Shown piece after piece: positions 1 through 11,571 of a stretch of 64,000 nt of DNA; position 1 is the first letter of the stretch; each line of letters opens with the position of its first letter. The notes under the pieces are model-generated. The model saw nothing but the letters and a program-made list of their open reading frames with translations, was not told the origin of the DNA and made no database searches. The stretch is from Mercurialis annua (taxonomy: Eukaryota > Streptophyta > Magnoliopsida > Malpighiales > Euphorbiaceae): NCBI RefSeq assembly GCF_937616625.2, contig NC_065574.1:28336501-28400500 (forward strand). Reading direction: 5' to 3'. The position numbers were made by a program, and so were the translations under genes.

Positions 1-3000
1 ATTCAAGCCAATCGTTTACAGACGTTACGAAACAATTCCAAACGTTTCCCATTTTTAGCAATTTAAGCCAAACGTTTACAAACGTTACAAAACAAATCCA
101 AACGGTTCGCCTTTTTAGCAATTTAAGCCATACGTTTACAAACGTTACGAAACAAATCCAAACGTTTCCCCTTTTTAGCGATTTAAGCCAAACGTTTGCA
201 AACGTTACGAAACATATCCAAACGTTTCCCATTTTTAGCAAGTTAAGCCAAACGTTTACAAAACTTTACGAAACAAATCCAAACGTTTGCACTTTTTAGA
301 GATTTAAGCCAATACAAACGTTACGAAACAAATTTAAATGTTTCACCTTTTTAGCGATTCAAGCATAACGTTTACAAAAGTTACGAAACAAATCCAAACG
401 TTTCAACTTTTTAGCTATTCAAGCCAAACGTTTACACACTTTACGAAACAAATCCAAACGTTTTCCCTTATTAGCAATTTAAGCCAAACGTTTACACACG
501 TTACAAAACAAATCTAAACGTTTCCCATTTTTAGCAATTTATGCCAAACGTTTACAAACGTTATGTATCAAATCCATATGTTTCACCTTTTTAGCGATTT
601 AAGCCAAACGTTTACAAACGTTACGAAACAAATCCAAACGTTTTATCCTTTTAGCAATTTAAACCAAATGTTTACAAACGTTATGAAACAAATCCAAGTG
701 TTTCACTTTTTCAGCTATTTAAGCCCAATGTTTACAAAAATTACGAAACAAATCCAAGCGTTTCACCTTTTTTGCAATTTAAGCCAAACGTTTACAAATG
801 CTACGAAACAAATCCAAACGTTTTACCTTTTTAGCGATTTAAGCCAAACGTTTATAAACGTTACTAAACAAATCCAAAGGTTTCCTCTTTTTAGCGATTT
901 AAGCCAAACGTTTGCAAACGTTACAAAACAAATCCAAACGTTTTACATTAATAGCAATTTAAGCCAAACATTTACAAAACGTTACGAAACAAATCCAAAC
1001 ATATCACCTTTTTAGCGATTTAAGCCAAACGTTTACAAACGTTACGAAACAAATCCAAACGTTTCACCTTTTTAGCAATTTATGCCAAACGTTTACAAAC
1101 GTTACGAAACAAATCCAAACGTTTCACATTTTTAGCGATTTAAGTCAAATGTTTTCAAACGTTATGAAACAAATTAAAGTGTTTCACCTTTTTAGCAATT
1201 TAAGCCAAACGTCTACAAACGTTACAAAACAAATCCAAACATTGCACCTTTTTAGCGATTTAAGCCAAACGTTTACAAACTCTACAAACAAATCCAAACG
1301 TTTAATCTTTTTATCCCAAACGTTTACAAATATCACAAAACAAATCCAAACGTTTCTCCTTTTTAGCGATTTAAGCCAATCCTTTACAAATGTTAAGAAA
1401 CAATTCCAAACCTTTCACATTTTTAGCAATTTAAGCCAAACGTTTACAAACGTTACAAAATAAATCCAAACATTTCGCCTTTTTAGCAATTTAAGCCAAA
1501 CGTTTACAAACGTTACGAAACAAATCCAAACGTTTCCCCTTTTTAGCGATTTAAGCCGAACGTTTGCAAGCGTTACGAAACAAATCCAAACGTTTCCTAT
1601 TTTTAGCAATTTAAGCCAAACGTTTCCAAAACATTATGAAACAAATCCAAAAGTTTCCCCTTTTTAGAGATTTAAGCCAAACGTTTACAAACGTTACAAA
1701 ACAAATCCAAACGTTTCCCCTTTTTAGCGATTCAAGCCAAACGTTTACAAAGGTTACGAAAGAAATCCAAACGTTTCACCTTATTAGCGATTCAAGCGAA
1801 ACGTTTACACACTTTACGAAACAAATCCAAACGTTTCACCTTTTAGCGATTTAATCCAAACGTTTACACATGTTACGAAATTAATCTAAACGTTTCCCAT
1901 TTTTAGCAATTTAAGCCAAACGTTTACAAACGTTAGGAATCAAATCCAAACGTTTAACCTTCTTAGTGATTTAAGCCAAACGTTTACAAACGTTACGAAA
2001 CAAATCCAAATATTTTACCTTTTTAGCAATTTAAGCCAAACGTTTACAAACGTTACGAAACAAATCCAAGCGTTTCACTTTTTTTAGCTATTTAAGCCAA
2101 ATGTTTACAAATATTACGAAACAAATCCAAGCACTTCCCCTTTTTAGCAATTTAAGCCAAACGTTTACAAACGTTACTAAACAAATCCAAAAGTTTCCTC
2201 TTTTTAGCGATTTAAGCCAAACGTTTGCAAACGTTACAAAACAAATCCAAACATTTTTCTTTTTAGCGATTTAAGCCAAACGTTTACAAACGTTACGAAA
2301 AAAATCAAAACTTTTTACCTTTTTAGCAATTTAAGCCAAACGTTTACAAACGTTACAAAACAAATCCAAACGTTTCACCTTTTTAGCGATTTAAGTCAAA
2401 CGTTTACAAATGTTACAAAACAAATTAAAGTGTTTCACCTTTTTAAAAATTTAAGCCAAACGTGTACAAACGTTACGAAACAAATCCAAACATTGTACCT
2501 TTTTAGCGATTTAAGCCAAACGTTTAATAACGTTACGAAACAAATACAAACGTTTAATCTTTTTATCCCAAACGTTTACAAATATTAAAAAACAAATCCA
2601 AACGTTTCACCTTTTTAGCGATTTAAGCCAATCGTTTACAAACGTTACGAAACAATTACAAATATTTTACATTTTTAGCAATTTAAGCCAAGCGTTTATA
2701 AACGTTACTAAACAAATCCAAAAGTTTTCTCTTTTTAGCGATTTAAGCCAAACGTTTGCAAACGTTAAAAAACAAATCCAAACGTTTTACGTTAATTGCA
2801 ATTTAAGCCAAACGTTTACAAAACGTTGCGAAATAAATCCAAACATTTCACCTTTTTAGCGATTTAAGCCAAACGTTTATAAACGTTATGAAACAAATCC
2901 AAATGTTTCACCTTTTTAGCGATTTAAGCCAAACGTTTACAAACGTTTAAAAAAAATCCAAAAATTTTACCTTTTAGCGATTTAAGTCAAACGTTTACAA

Positions 3001-5399
3001 ACATTACGAAACAAATTGAAGTGTTTCACCTTTTTAGCAATTTAAGCCAAACGTTTACAAACGTTACGAAACAAATCCAAACATTGCACCTTTTTAGCGA
3101 TTTAAGCAAAACGTTTACAAACGTTACGAAATAAACCCAAACGTTTAATCATTTTATCCCAAACGTTTACAAATATTACAAAACAAATCTAAACGTTTCA
3201 CCTTTTTAAAGATTTAAGCCAATCGTTTACAAACGTTACGAAACAATTCCAAAGTTTCACATTTTTAGCAATTTAAGCCAAACGTTTACAAACGTTACAA
3301 ATCAAATCCAAACGTTTCACCTTTTTAGCAATTTAAGCCAAACATTTACAAAACGTTACAAATCCAAACGTTTCACCTTTTTAGCGATTTATGCCAGACG
3401 TTTACAAATGTAACGAAACAAATCCAAGCGTTTTACCTTTTTAGCGATTTAACTCAAACGTTTACAAACGTTACCAAATAAATTTTTACTTTTTTTGAAA
3501 TTTAAGCCAAACGTTTACAAACATTACGAACCAAATACAAACGTTTCACCTTTTTAGCGATTTAAGCTAAACGTTTTCAAATGTTATGAAACAAATCCAA
3601 ATGTTTCACCTTTTTAGCGATTCAAACTAAACGTTTGCAAACGTTTCACATTTTTAGCAATTTAAGCCAAACATTTCCAAAATGTTACGAAACAAATCCA
3701 AACGTTTCACCTTTTTAGATATTTAAGCAAAACGTTTACAAACGTTACGAAACAAATCCAAACGTTTTACGTTTTTAGCGATTTAAGCCAAATGTTTACA
3801 AACGTTACAAAACAAATCAAAACGTTTCACCTTTTTAGCAATTTAAGCCAAACGTTTACAAACGTTACGAAAGAAATCCAAACGTTTCACCTTTTTAGCG
3901 ATTTAAGCCAAACATTTACAAACGTTACCAAACAAATCAAAGCGTTGCACCCTTTTAGCAATTTAAGACAAACGTTTACAAATATTATGAAACCAATCCA
4001 AACGTTTCACCTTTTTAGCGATTTAAGCCAAACGTTTACAAACGTTACAAAACAAATCTAAACGTTTCGCCTTTTTAGCGATTTAAGCCAAACGCTTACA
4101 AACTTTACGGAACAAAACAAAACATTTAAATCGTTTCGAATCAAATCCAAACGTTTCACCTTTTTATCGATTGAAGCCAAACGTTTAGCGATTTAAGCCA
4201 AATGTTTAGAAACGTTGCAAATCCAAACGTTTCACCTTTTTTAGCGAACAAAGCCAAACTTTTACAAATATTACAAAACAAATCCAAACGTTTAAAACAT
4301 TACAAGACAAATTCAAACGTTTCACTTTTTTGGCAAACAAAACTAAACGCTTGGATTTGTAATGTTTGGATTTGATTGAAACCGTTTAGCGATTGAAGCC
4401 AAACGTTTACAAACATTACAAAACAAATCCAAACGTTTCACCTTTTTAGCGATTTAAGCGAAACGCTTACAAACGTTATGAAACAAAACCAAACGTTTAC
4501 AAACAAATCCAAATGTTTTTTCTTTAGCGATTTATCCAAACATTTACAAACGTTATGAAACAAATCAAAACGTTTCACCTTTTTAGCGATAGAAGCCAAA
4601 CTTTTACAAACGTTACGAAACCAAACCAAACGTTTAAAACGTTACGAAACAAATTCAAACGTTTCACATTTTTAGAAATTAAAGCCAAACATTTACAAAG
4701 GTTACGAAGCAAATCAAGCCTTTAAAACATTAAGAAACAAATCCAAAAGTTTCACCTTTTTAGCGATTTAAGCCAAACGTTTACAGTTTTAGCGATTTTA
4801 GCCAAACGTTTACAAACGTTACGAAACAAATCCAAACATTTCACCCTTTTAGCAGTTTAGTAAATTTATAACGTTATGTTTAAATTTGTTACAAATGCTA
4901 TAAAAGAAATCCAAACGTTTACAAAATGTTACGAAACAAAACCAAACGTTTCGCCTTTTTAGCGATTCGACCCAAACGTTTACAAATATTACAAAACAAA
5001 TCCAAATGTTTTACCCTTTTAGCGTTATAAGCCAAACGTTTACAAACGTTACTAAACAAATTCAAACGTATCACATTTTTAAAGATTTAAGCCAAACGTT
5101 ACAAAACAAAATCAAACGTTTAATACATTTTGAAACAAATCCAAACGTTTCACCTTTTTAGCAATTTAAGCCAAAGATTTACAAACGTTACTAAACAAAT
5201 CCAAACGTTTCATCCTTTTAGATATTGAATCCAAACTTTTACAAATGTTACAAAACAAATCGAAACGTTTAAAACGTTATGCAACAAAACCAATCCAAAA
5301 CGTTTCTCCATTTTAGCGCTTGTAAACTTTTGAGCCAAACGTTTACAAATGTTACAAAACAAAACCAAACGTTTACGAAACGCTACGAAACAAATCCAC
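1..5399 (+). repeat. 60-bp satellite array, block A (plus orientation)
   Basis: Head-to-tail monomers of 60 bp line up almost column for column for 90 units. Taking AAGCCAAACG as the unit start, AACGTT lies at positions 7-12, 17-22 and 37-42, and further CpGs lie at 24-25 (TTACGAAAC) and 55-56 (AGCGATTT). The first 40 bp look like four diverged 10-mers of CAAACGTTT type; the rest is a pyrimidine stretch (CACCTTTTTA) plus GCGATTTAAG. Positions 7-22 form a dyad with 7-bp arms. Most variants are CG to CA or TG. A shortened variant with TATCCCAAACG recurs at about 1312, 2564 and 3155, showing larger duplicated blocks. The array degrades between about 4100 and 5400, where there is a ~25-bp reversed piece near 4350-4376. 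The apparent reading frames (for example 563-1015, with 20-residue repeats reading SQTFTNVTKQIQTFHLF) are satellite frames, not genes. Function is unknown. Confidence 0.97.
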
Positions 5400-6946
5400 C
5401 TTTGTATTTGTTTCGTAAAGATGTAAACGTTTGGTTTTGTTTCGCAACTTTTGTATACGTTTGGCTTAAATCGCTAAAAAGGTGAAATGTTTGGATTTGT
5501 TTTATAACGTTTGTAAACGTTTGGCTCAAATTGCCAAAAAGGTGAAATGTTTGAATTTGTTTTGTAACGTTTGTAAACATTTGGCTTAAATTGCTATAAA
5601 GCGGAAACGTTTGGATTTGTTTTGTTTGGTTTGTAAACGTTTGGCTTAAATCGCTAAAAAGGTGAAATATCGTAACTTTTGTTAACGTTTGGCTTAAATC
5701 GCTAAAAAGGTGAAAAGTTTGGCTTAAATCACTAAAAAGGTGAAACGTTTGGATTTGTTTCGAAATGTTTTAAAAGTTTGTAAATGTTTGGCTTCAATCG
5801 CTAAAAAAAGGAAACGTTTGGTTTTGTTTCGCCACGTTTTAAACGTTTTGTTTTATTTCGTAACGTTTGTAAACATTTGACTTAAATCGCCAAAAAAGTG
5901 AAACGTTTGGATTTGTTTCGAAATGTTTTAAACGTTTCGTTTTGTTTCGTACCGTTTGTTAATGTTTGGCTAAAATCTCTAAAAGGTGAAAGGTTTGGAT
6001 TTTTTTTGTTACGTTTGTAAACGTTTGGCTTAAATTGCTAAAAAGGTGAAACGTTTGGATTTTTTTCGTAAAGTTTGTAAACGTTTGTATTGAATAGCTA
6101 AAAAAGGTTAAACGTTTGGATTTGTTTCGTGACGTTTGTAAACGTTTGGCTTAACTTGTTAAAAAGGGAAAACGTTTGGATTGTTTCGAAACATTTTAAA
6201 CGTTTGGTTTTGTTTCATAACGTTTGTAAACGTTTGGCTTCAATCGATAAAAAAGAGAAACGTTTGGATTTCATTCGTAACGTTTAAAACGTTTGGCTTC
6301 TATCGCTGAAAAGGTGAAATGTTTGAATCTGTTTCGTAACATTTGTAAATGTTTGGCATAAATCGCTAAAAAGGTGAAACATTTGGATTTGTTTCGTAAC
6401 GTTTGAAACGTTTGGCTTAAATAGCTAAAATGGGGAAACGTTTGGATTTCATTCGTAACGTTTGTAAACGTTCGGCTTAAATTGCTAAAAAGGTGAAACG
6501 TTTGGATTTATTTTGTAACGTTTTTAAACGTTTGGCTTAAATTGCTAAAAAGGTTAAATGTTTGGATTTGTTGTATAACGTTTGTAAACAATTGGCTTAA
6601 ATTGCTAAAAAGGGGAAACGTTTAGATTTATTTCGTAACGTTTGTAAACGTTTGGCTCAAATTGCAAAAAAGGTGAAACTTTGGATTTGTTTTGTAACGT
6701 TTGTAAACGTTTGGCTTAAATCGCTAAAAACGTGAAACGTTTGGATTTGTTTTGTAACGTTTGTAAATGTTTTTTTAAGTCGCTGAAAAGGCGAAACGTT
6801 TGGATTTGTTTTGTAACATTTACAAACGTTTGGCTTAAATCGCTAAAAATGTGAAACGTTTCGATTTGTTTTGTAACGTCTGTGAACGTTTGGATTTATT
6901 TCGTTACATTTTAAACGTTGAGTTTTGTTTCGTAACGTTTAAAACG
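5400..6946 (-). repeat. Satellite block B, minus orientation (left part)
   Basis: The same 60-bp family appears as its reverse complement: GGCTTAAATCGCTAAAAAGG followed by TGAAACGTTTGG and TTTGTTTCGTAACG. The switch from plus to minus is around 5397-5403, where CAAATCCACC runs straight into TTTGTATTTG. Monomers here are more ragged than in block A, with many partial units and short deletions, as is common near array rearrangements. The block is cut by the MITE at 6947. Confidence 0.95.
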
Positions 6947-7330
6947 AGATATTAAACTCTCTGGGTCACTCAAGTCTCAGGAAATCTCAAAAAGGTCACT
7001 AAAGTCAATTTTCTTACAAAATGGTCACTGAACTATACCTTTTATTACAAAAGGGTTCACCATATAAAACGACGTAAAAACGTAACATTTTTTTACTTAC
7101 GTGGCAAGCCAAAATTACAAAAAGGAACATAGTTCAGTGATCTTTTTTTAATAAAAGGTATAATCCAATGAATTTTTTGTAATACACGAAAAGTTTAGTG
7201 TTCTTTTCGTAACAACATAAATATTTTTGTAATAAAAGGTATAGTTCAGTAACCACTTTGAATGAAAATTGACATTAGTGACCTTTTTGAAACTTCATGA
7301 GACTTGAGTGACTCAGAGAGTTTAATATCC
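6947..7330. mobile_element. Foldback MITE, 384 bp, with ~10-bp target duplication
   Basis: This non-satellite insertion has inverted termini. The left end reads GATATTAAACTCTCTGGGTC and the right end, reverse-complemented, reads GATATTAAACTCTCTGAGTC. Similarity between the arms continues for about 106 bp (roughly 6947-7052 and 7224-7330), so almost the whole element can fold back. The flanks carry the direct repeat GTTTAAAACG at 6937-6946 and 7331-7340. There is no coding capacity. The long inverted repeats and a 9-11 bp duplication fit a Mutator-type non-autonomous element (established pattern). The superfamily is inferred, because the satellite flanks are themselves repetitive and could mimic a target duplication. 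Confidence 0.85.
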
Positions 7331-7868
7331 GTTTAAAACGTTTCTATTTTGTTTCGTAACGTTTGTAAACGTTTGACTTCAATCGCTAAAAAGGTTAAAC
7401 ATTTGGATTCGTTTGTAACGTTTGTTTGACTTAATTCGTTAAAAAGGGGAAACGTTTAGATTTGTTTTGAAACGTTTTAAACGTTTGGTTTTGTTTCATA
7501 ACGTTTGGCTTAAATCGCTAAAAAGGAGAAACTTTTGGATTTGTTTTGAAACGTTTGGCTTAAATCGAAAAAAAAGTGAAACGTTTGGATTTGTTTAGTA
7601 ACGTTTGTAAATGTTTGTTTTTTTTTTTGTAATGTTTTAAACGTTTGGATTTGTTTTGTAACATTTGTAAACATTTGGCTTAAATCGCTAAAAGGGTGAA
7701 ATGTTTGGTTTTGTTTCGTAACGTTTGTAAACATTTGGCTTAAATCGCGAAAAACGCAAAAGGTTTCGATTTGTTTCGTAACGTTTATAAACGTTTGAAT
7801 TTGTTTTTTAATGTTTGTATATGTTTGGCTTAAATCGCTAAAAAGGTGAAACATTTGAAGTTGTTTCG
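7331..7868 (-). repeat. Satellite block B, minus orientation (right part)
   Basis: This continues the minus-oriented 60-bp array after the MITE. The first 10 bases are the right copy of the MITE target duplication. The block ends at about 7865-7875 in a palindromic switch point, GTTTCGAAAC, where a minus monomer is joined directly to a plus monomer. Confidence 0.95.
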
Positions 7869-9228
7869 AAACATTTCACCTTTTTAGCGATTTAAGCCAA
7901 ACGTTTCTCCTTTTAAGCAATTTAAGCCAAACATTTACAAACGTTACGAAACAAAGCCAAATGTTTCATCTTTTTAGCGATTGAAGCCAAACGTTTACAA
8001 ACGTTACGAAACAAAGCCAAACGTTTCATCTTTTTATCAATTTGAGCCACACGTTTAAAAACATTACAAAACAAATCCAAACGTTTCACCTTTTTAGCGA
8101 TTGAAGCCAAACGTTTACAAACGTTACAAAACAAATCCAAACGTTTCACCTTTTTAGCGATTTAAGCCAAACGTTTACAAATGTTCCATACATTTCACCA
8201 TATTAGCGGTTTTAGCCAAATGTGTATAAACGTTACGAAACAAATCCAAATGTTTCCCCTTTTTAGCGATTTAAGCCAAACGTTTACAAACGTTACAAAA
8301 TAAATCCAAATGTTTCTCTTTTTTAGCGATTTAAGCCAAACGTTTACAAACGTTACGAAACAAATCCAAACGTTTCACCTTTTTTAGTGATTTTAGTCAA
8401 ACGTTTACAAACGTTATTTTTTGCGATTTAAGCCAAACGTTTATAAACGTTACAAAACAAATCCAAACGTTTCCCCTTTTTTTAGTGATAGAAGCCAAAC
8501 GTTACAAAACAAAACCAAACGTTTAAAACTATACGAAACAAAACCAAACGTTTCACATATTTAGCGATTTGATCCAAACATTTACAAACGTTATTAAACG
8601 AAGCCAAACGTTTCCCCTTTTTAGCGATTTAAGCCAAACGTTTACAAACGTTACAAAACAAATCCAAATGTTTCACCTTTTTAGCAATTTGAGGAAAACG
8701 TTTACAAACGTTACAAAACAAAAATGTTTCACCTTTTTAGAGATTTAAGCCAAATGTTTACAAACGTTACAAAACAAATTCAAACGTTTCACTTTTTTAG
8801 CGATTTAAGAAAAACGTTTACTAACGTTACGAAATAAATCCAAACGTTTAATCTTTTTAGCGATTTAAGCCAAACGTTTACAAACGTTAGAAAATAAAAC
8901 CAAACGTTTTCCCTTTTTAGCGATTTAAGCCAAACGTTTGCAAACGTTACGAAAAAAATTCCAAGTGTTTGTAAACGTTACGAAACAAAACCAAACGTTT
9001 AAAACATTTATAAGCAAATCCAAGCGTTTCACCTTTTTAATGATTTAAGACAAACGTTTTCAAATGTTACCAAACAAATCCAAACGTTTAAAACGTTACG
9101 AAAGAAATCCAAATGTTTCACCTTTTTAGCGATTGGAAACGTTAGGAAACAAAACCAAACGTGTAAAACGTTTCGAAACAAATCCAAAAATTTCACCTTT
9201 TTTAGCGATTGAAGCCAAACGTTTACAA
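7869..9228 (+). repeat. Satellite block C, plus orientation
   Basis: Plus-oriented 60-bp monomers, initially regular and then increasingly fragmentary from about 8470. The last recognisable satellite bases are GTTTACAA at about 9228, where unrelated retrotransposon leader sequence begins. The array resumes in the same orientation at about 21048, so the intervening 11.8 kb is inserted DNA. Confidence 0.95.
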
Positions 9229-9304
9229 CAAACAAGCACTTCACAAACCAATTAATCATAGTTATCACAAAACATCAACGCAAACTACTTCGATCAAACA
9301 GAAC
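9229..9304 (-). mobile_element. Leader fragment of an older gypsy element (distal piece)
   Basis: These 76 bp match neither the satellite nor the young element. On the minus strand they follow directly from the primer-binding site and leader at 20447-20539 once the nested young element (9305-20446, with one AGAAC copy) is mentally removed. They are therefore best read as more untranslated leader of the same older, minus-oriented LTR retrotransposon, truncated at the satellite junction. There is no coding sequence. The last five bases, AGAAC at 9300-9304, are the left target-site duplication of the young element. Confidence 0.65.
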
Positions 9305-9405
9305 TGTAATATCCGTAAAATTTTAATTTATTTTTCCGTTGATTTTCCGGTGGTTTTCTGGTCATTTTATTATTTTTTTGTGATTTTGGACTTCCGGTTT
9401 GGTTT

Positions 9406-9570
9406 GTGGTTCAACCGGAGGGTTGAACCACCTTTCTTGTTATCAGGTCTCATTTTGAGACCTTCCCGTACGAGACCTGAAGGTCTCGTACGAGACCTCT
9501 TCTTTTTCTGCCTGGTCTCGTTCGAGACCAGGCAGTCTCAAACGAGACTCAGCAGTTTTGCTGAGTCTCG
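9406..9570. other. Cluster of five perfect hairpins in the 5' LTR
   Basis: Five uninterrupted inverted repeats lie within 165 bp. 9406-9431 has an 11-bp stem GTGGTTCAACC. 9446-9462 has a 7-bp stem GGTCTCA. 9468-9491 has an 11-bp stem GTACGAGACCT with only two bases between the arms. 9510-9533 has an 11-bp stem GCCTGGTCTCG. 9543-9570 has a 12-bp stem CGAGACTCAGCA. Four of the five share the GAGACC or GAGAC core. The near-zero loops favour cruciform DNA or paired palindromic protein sites over an RNA terminator. All five are preserved in the 3' LTR. Confidence 0.9.
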
Positions 9571-10540
9571 TACGAGACTTGTAACGGCTGTTTGGGGGCG
9601 TTGATTTCTGCCATTACTGTTTTGATTTCCTTCCTTTTCCAGCTGATTTGATTCCTCATTTTCCTTTCCTACAAATTCAGAAAACTCTTGCTTCCATTCT
9701 CTTCGTTTTTCTCCATAAGTTTCACCTCCAAATTCTGCTCCAAACTCAGCCCCGTGGTAAGTGTTCTTGACCACTTTACATTTCAGATTTCAAGCTTTGA
9801 ACATACTTTGGTTTTCTGATCCGTGTGTGTTCGTTTTTATATCGAAACTGAAACCGTTTGATCTCAGGCGTTCTAGACTCGTTTACCTTCGATTCAATTC
9901 GTTCGCTTCGCTTAACGGTACGCCGTTGATCTCGTTCTATTGCCGTTCGGTTTATCGCTTTTGTTTGTTAAATTCTGTTCTTGGTTGGTTTTGATTGCTG
10001 CCGATGGGTTCTTTTCATTTTGCATTGATTTTGATTGTTTGGAAGTTATAAATCTCTTGGGTTAGTGTTAGTTAAGCTTTCAATGTGAATCAATCCATTT
10101 TTCCTTTTCGTTCTTCGTCCTCGGAAAGCTTGGGATTCGGCAGTTAACATTGATGTTTGATTCTCCTTGTTAATTGATTATGGGTGTGTAGCAATGGTGT
10201 TGTGTTGATTTGGTTTGATTTATGGCTAATAGGTTGCTTTGGTTTGATGAGAATTGATAGGGGACTTAGCTTCAGAAACTTAAGAATGGTGTTATGCCAA
10301 TACAGGGGTGGCGGGTTCTTTGATATTTGATTTGGGAGAAGATGGCTGAATTCTCACTTTAGTCACCAATGTCTTTTACTTAAAACAAATTAATCCTTAA
10401 GGTTAAACTTTAAACTAATAACTTGGGTTTTTATTTTATGAAGAAATTAAATGGTGGAAATGATAGATAACTATAATTTAAGTTAATATAATTACTCGGG
10501 TAGTTATATTTGCTTTCGATGTCGTTTTGTCAAAAGTTGG

Positions 10541-10740
10541 CTAAATTACAATTTAGCCCCTGAACTTATTTATAACCTTATTAAGTAGATTTTTGATTAG
10601 TAACTTTATATTGGGTTTTAATTATAAACAAAACAATTAATTTGATTTCGGATATCAAATTAGCTAAATTACAATTTAGTCCCTAAATGGCAAAAGTACA
10701 GTTTAGTCCCTAATTGGCTAAAGTGCAATTTAGTCCCTAA
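10541..10740 (+). repeat. Short internal repeats in the LTR (AATTTAGTCCCTAA type)
   Basis: CTAAATTACAATTTAG followed by CCCCTGAAC or TCCCTAAA recurs at about 10541, 10664, 10693 and 10718 with small changes (TACAGTTTAGTCCC, TGCAATTTAGTCCC). Copies two to four are closely spaced at roughly 25-35 bp. TAAATTACAATTTA is itself nearly palindromic. The same pattern is at +8,282 in the 3' LTR. Function is unknown; it may be an old nested MITE scar or local slippage. Confidence 0.7.
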
Positions 10741-11318
10741 ACTTTTATTTGACTTATTTAATTAAGTTTTGATTTGTAACTTGGGTTACTTTGAATTGAA
10801 GTTATTGAGTTCCGCTTTTTAAATGGATTATTATTTTGTTAAATTGTTTTATAAATATAAACTTGGGTTTATATTTGATAAACGTTTTGAATCGGGTTAG
10901 ACTTGGGTCGCCCGACAAGTGAGGTTAGCTTGGTAGTTTATGATAACTCGGCTAACCCACTATTTGGAAATTAATTATTATTTAAAGTTATTAAATAATA
11001 TTTATAAATTGGATTTTAAGCGGGAACTCAATAGACTTATATTAATTGGGTTTTATTACCTAATGGGTATTATTTGTGTGTGCCTTGGATTATTTATTCC
11101 GACGTGTTATTTGTGCTAGTCCTATGTGGTGTCTAGTACTCTTTAGAGTTAGGGTCTGATTTTAATAATTATTTTATTTGTCTAGACTCGTCTACTGTTC
11201 GTGCTTCAGAGGCGAACCAGAGTTAGTTGCTTGCCGGTATTTCACGCGGATTAGCAAGCAGTGAGTTTATATTTACTATTTACCGCTTTATTAAGTAAAT
11301 TGTTATTTTAATATTAAA

Positions 11319-11326
11319 TATATATA
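11319..11326 (+). promoter_or_regulatory. Possible TATA box of the LTR promoter
   Basis: TATATATA followed by CTGTACG is the best TATA-like element in the 3' half of the LTR. It is about 840 bp from the LTR end, and the same motif is at 19601-19608 in the 3' LTR. The region is AT-rich and no start-site data are available, so this is only a candidate. Confidence 0.25.
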
Positions 11327-11450
11327 CTGTACGTATATTTCGAACTGTTTTTATATTATGGCTCTTAGTTGGAACATGCTACCAAATGGGCATCATTAGG
11401 ACTGCGTGCGCACCGGTATTGATCTGGGTAAGGTATATATGGAAATGTGG

Positions 11451-11571
11451 TAACTCGGTGTGAGCATAGCTCACGGGACCAGGTAGAGTAACTCGGTGTA
11501 GCTCAGCTCTCGGGACTCTGGTATAAGTGTGGTCAGTGGTAACTCGGTGTAGCTCAGCTCTCGGGACCAGA
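11451..11571 (+). repeat. Three diverged tandem units in the LTR (AACTCGGTGTAGCTCAGC)
   Basis: Units begin at about 11451, 11489 and 11540. Each reads TAACTCGGTGT, then an AGCTCAGCTCTCGGGAC-like part that is partly self-complementary (AGCTCAGCT). They vary in the spacer that follows. They lie in the 3' half of the LTR and are duplicated at +8,282. Arrays like this in LTRs are often promoter or enhancer repeats, but nothing here proves it. Confidence 0.7.

Noticed and set aside
563..1015. 150-codon frame of 20-residue repeats, and dozens like it on both strands
   Set aside because: It is a stop-free frame of the 60-bp satellite. Starts and stops are chance point variants, there is no conserved start or flanking structure, and overlapping frames are open too.
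1..5399. CRISPR-like appearance of regular short repeats
   Set aside because: There are no unique spacers; the whole 60-bp unit repeats, and the context is plant nuclear DNA.
9538..9994. Small open frames in the LTR (9538-9774 minus, 9761-9994 plus, and the copies at +8,282)
   Set aside because: They lie wholly within the LTR, change sense with LTR substitutions, and show no recognisable domain.
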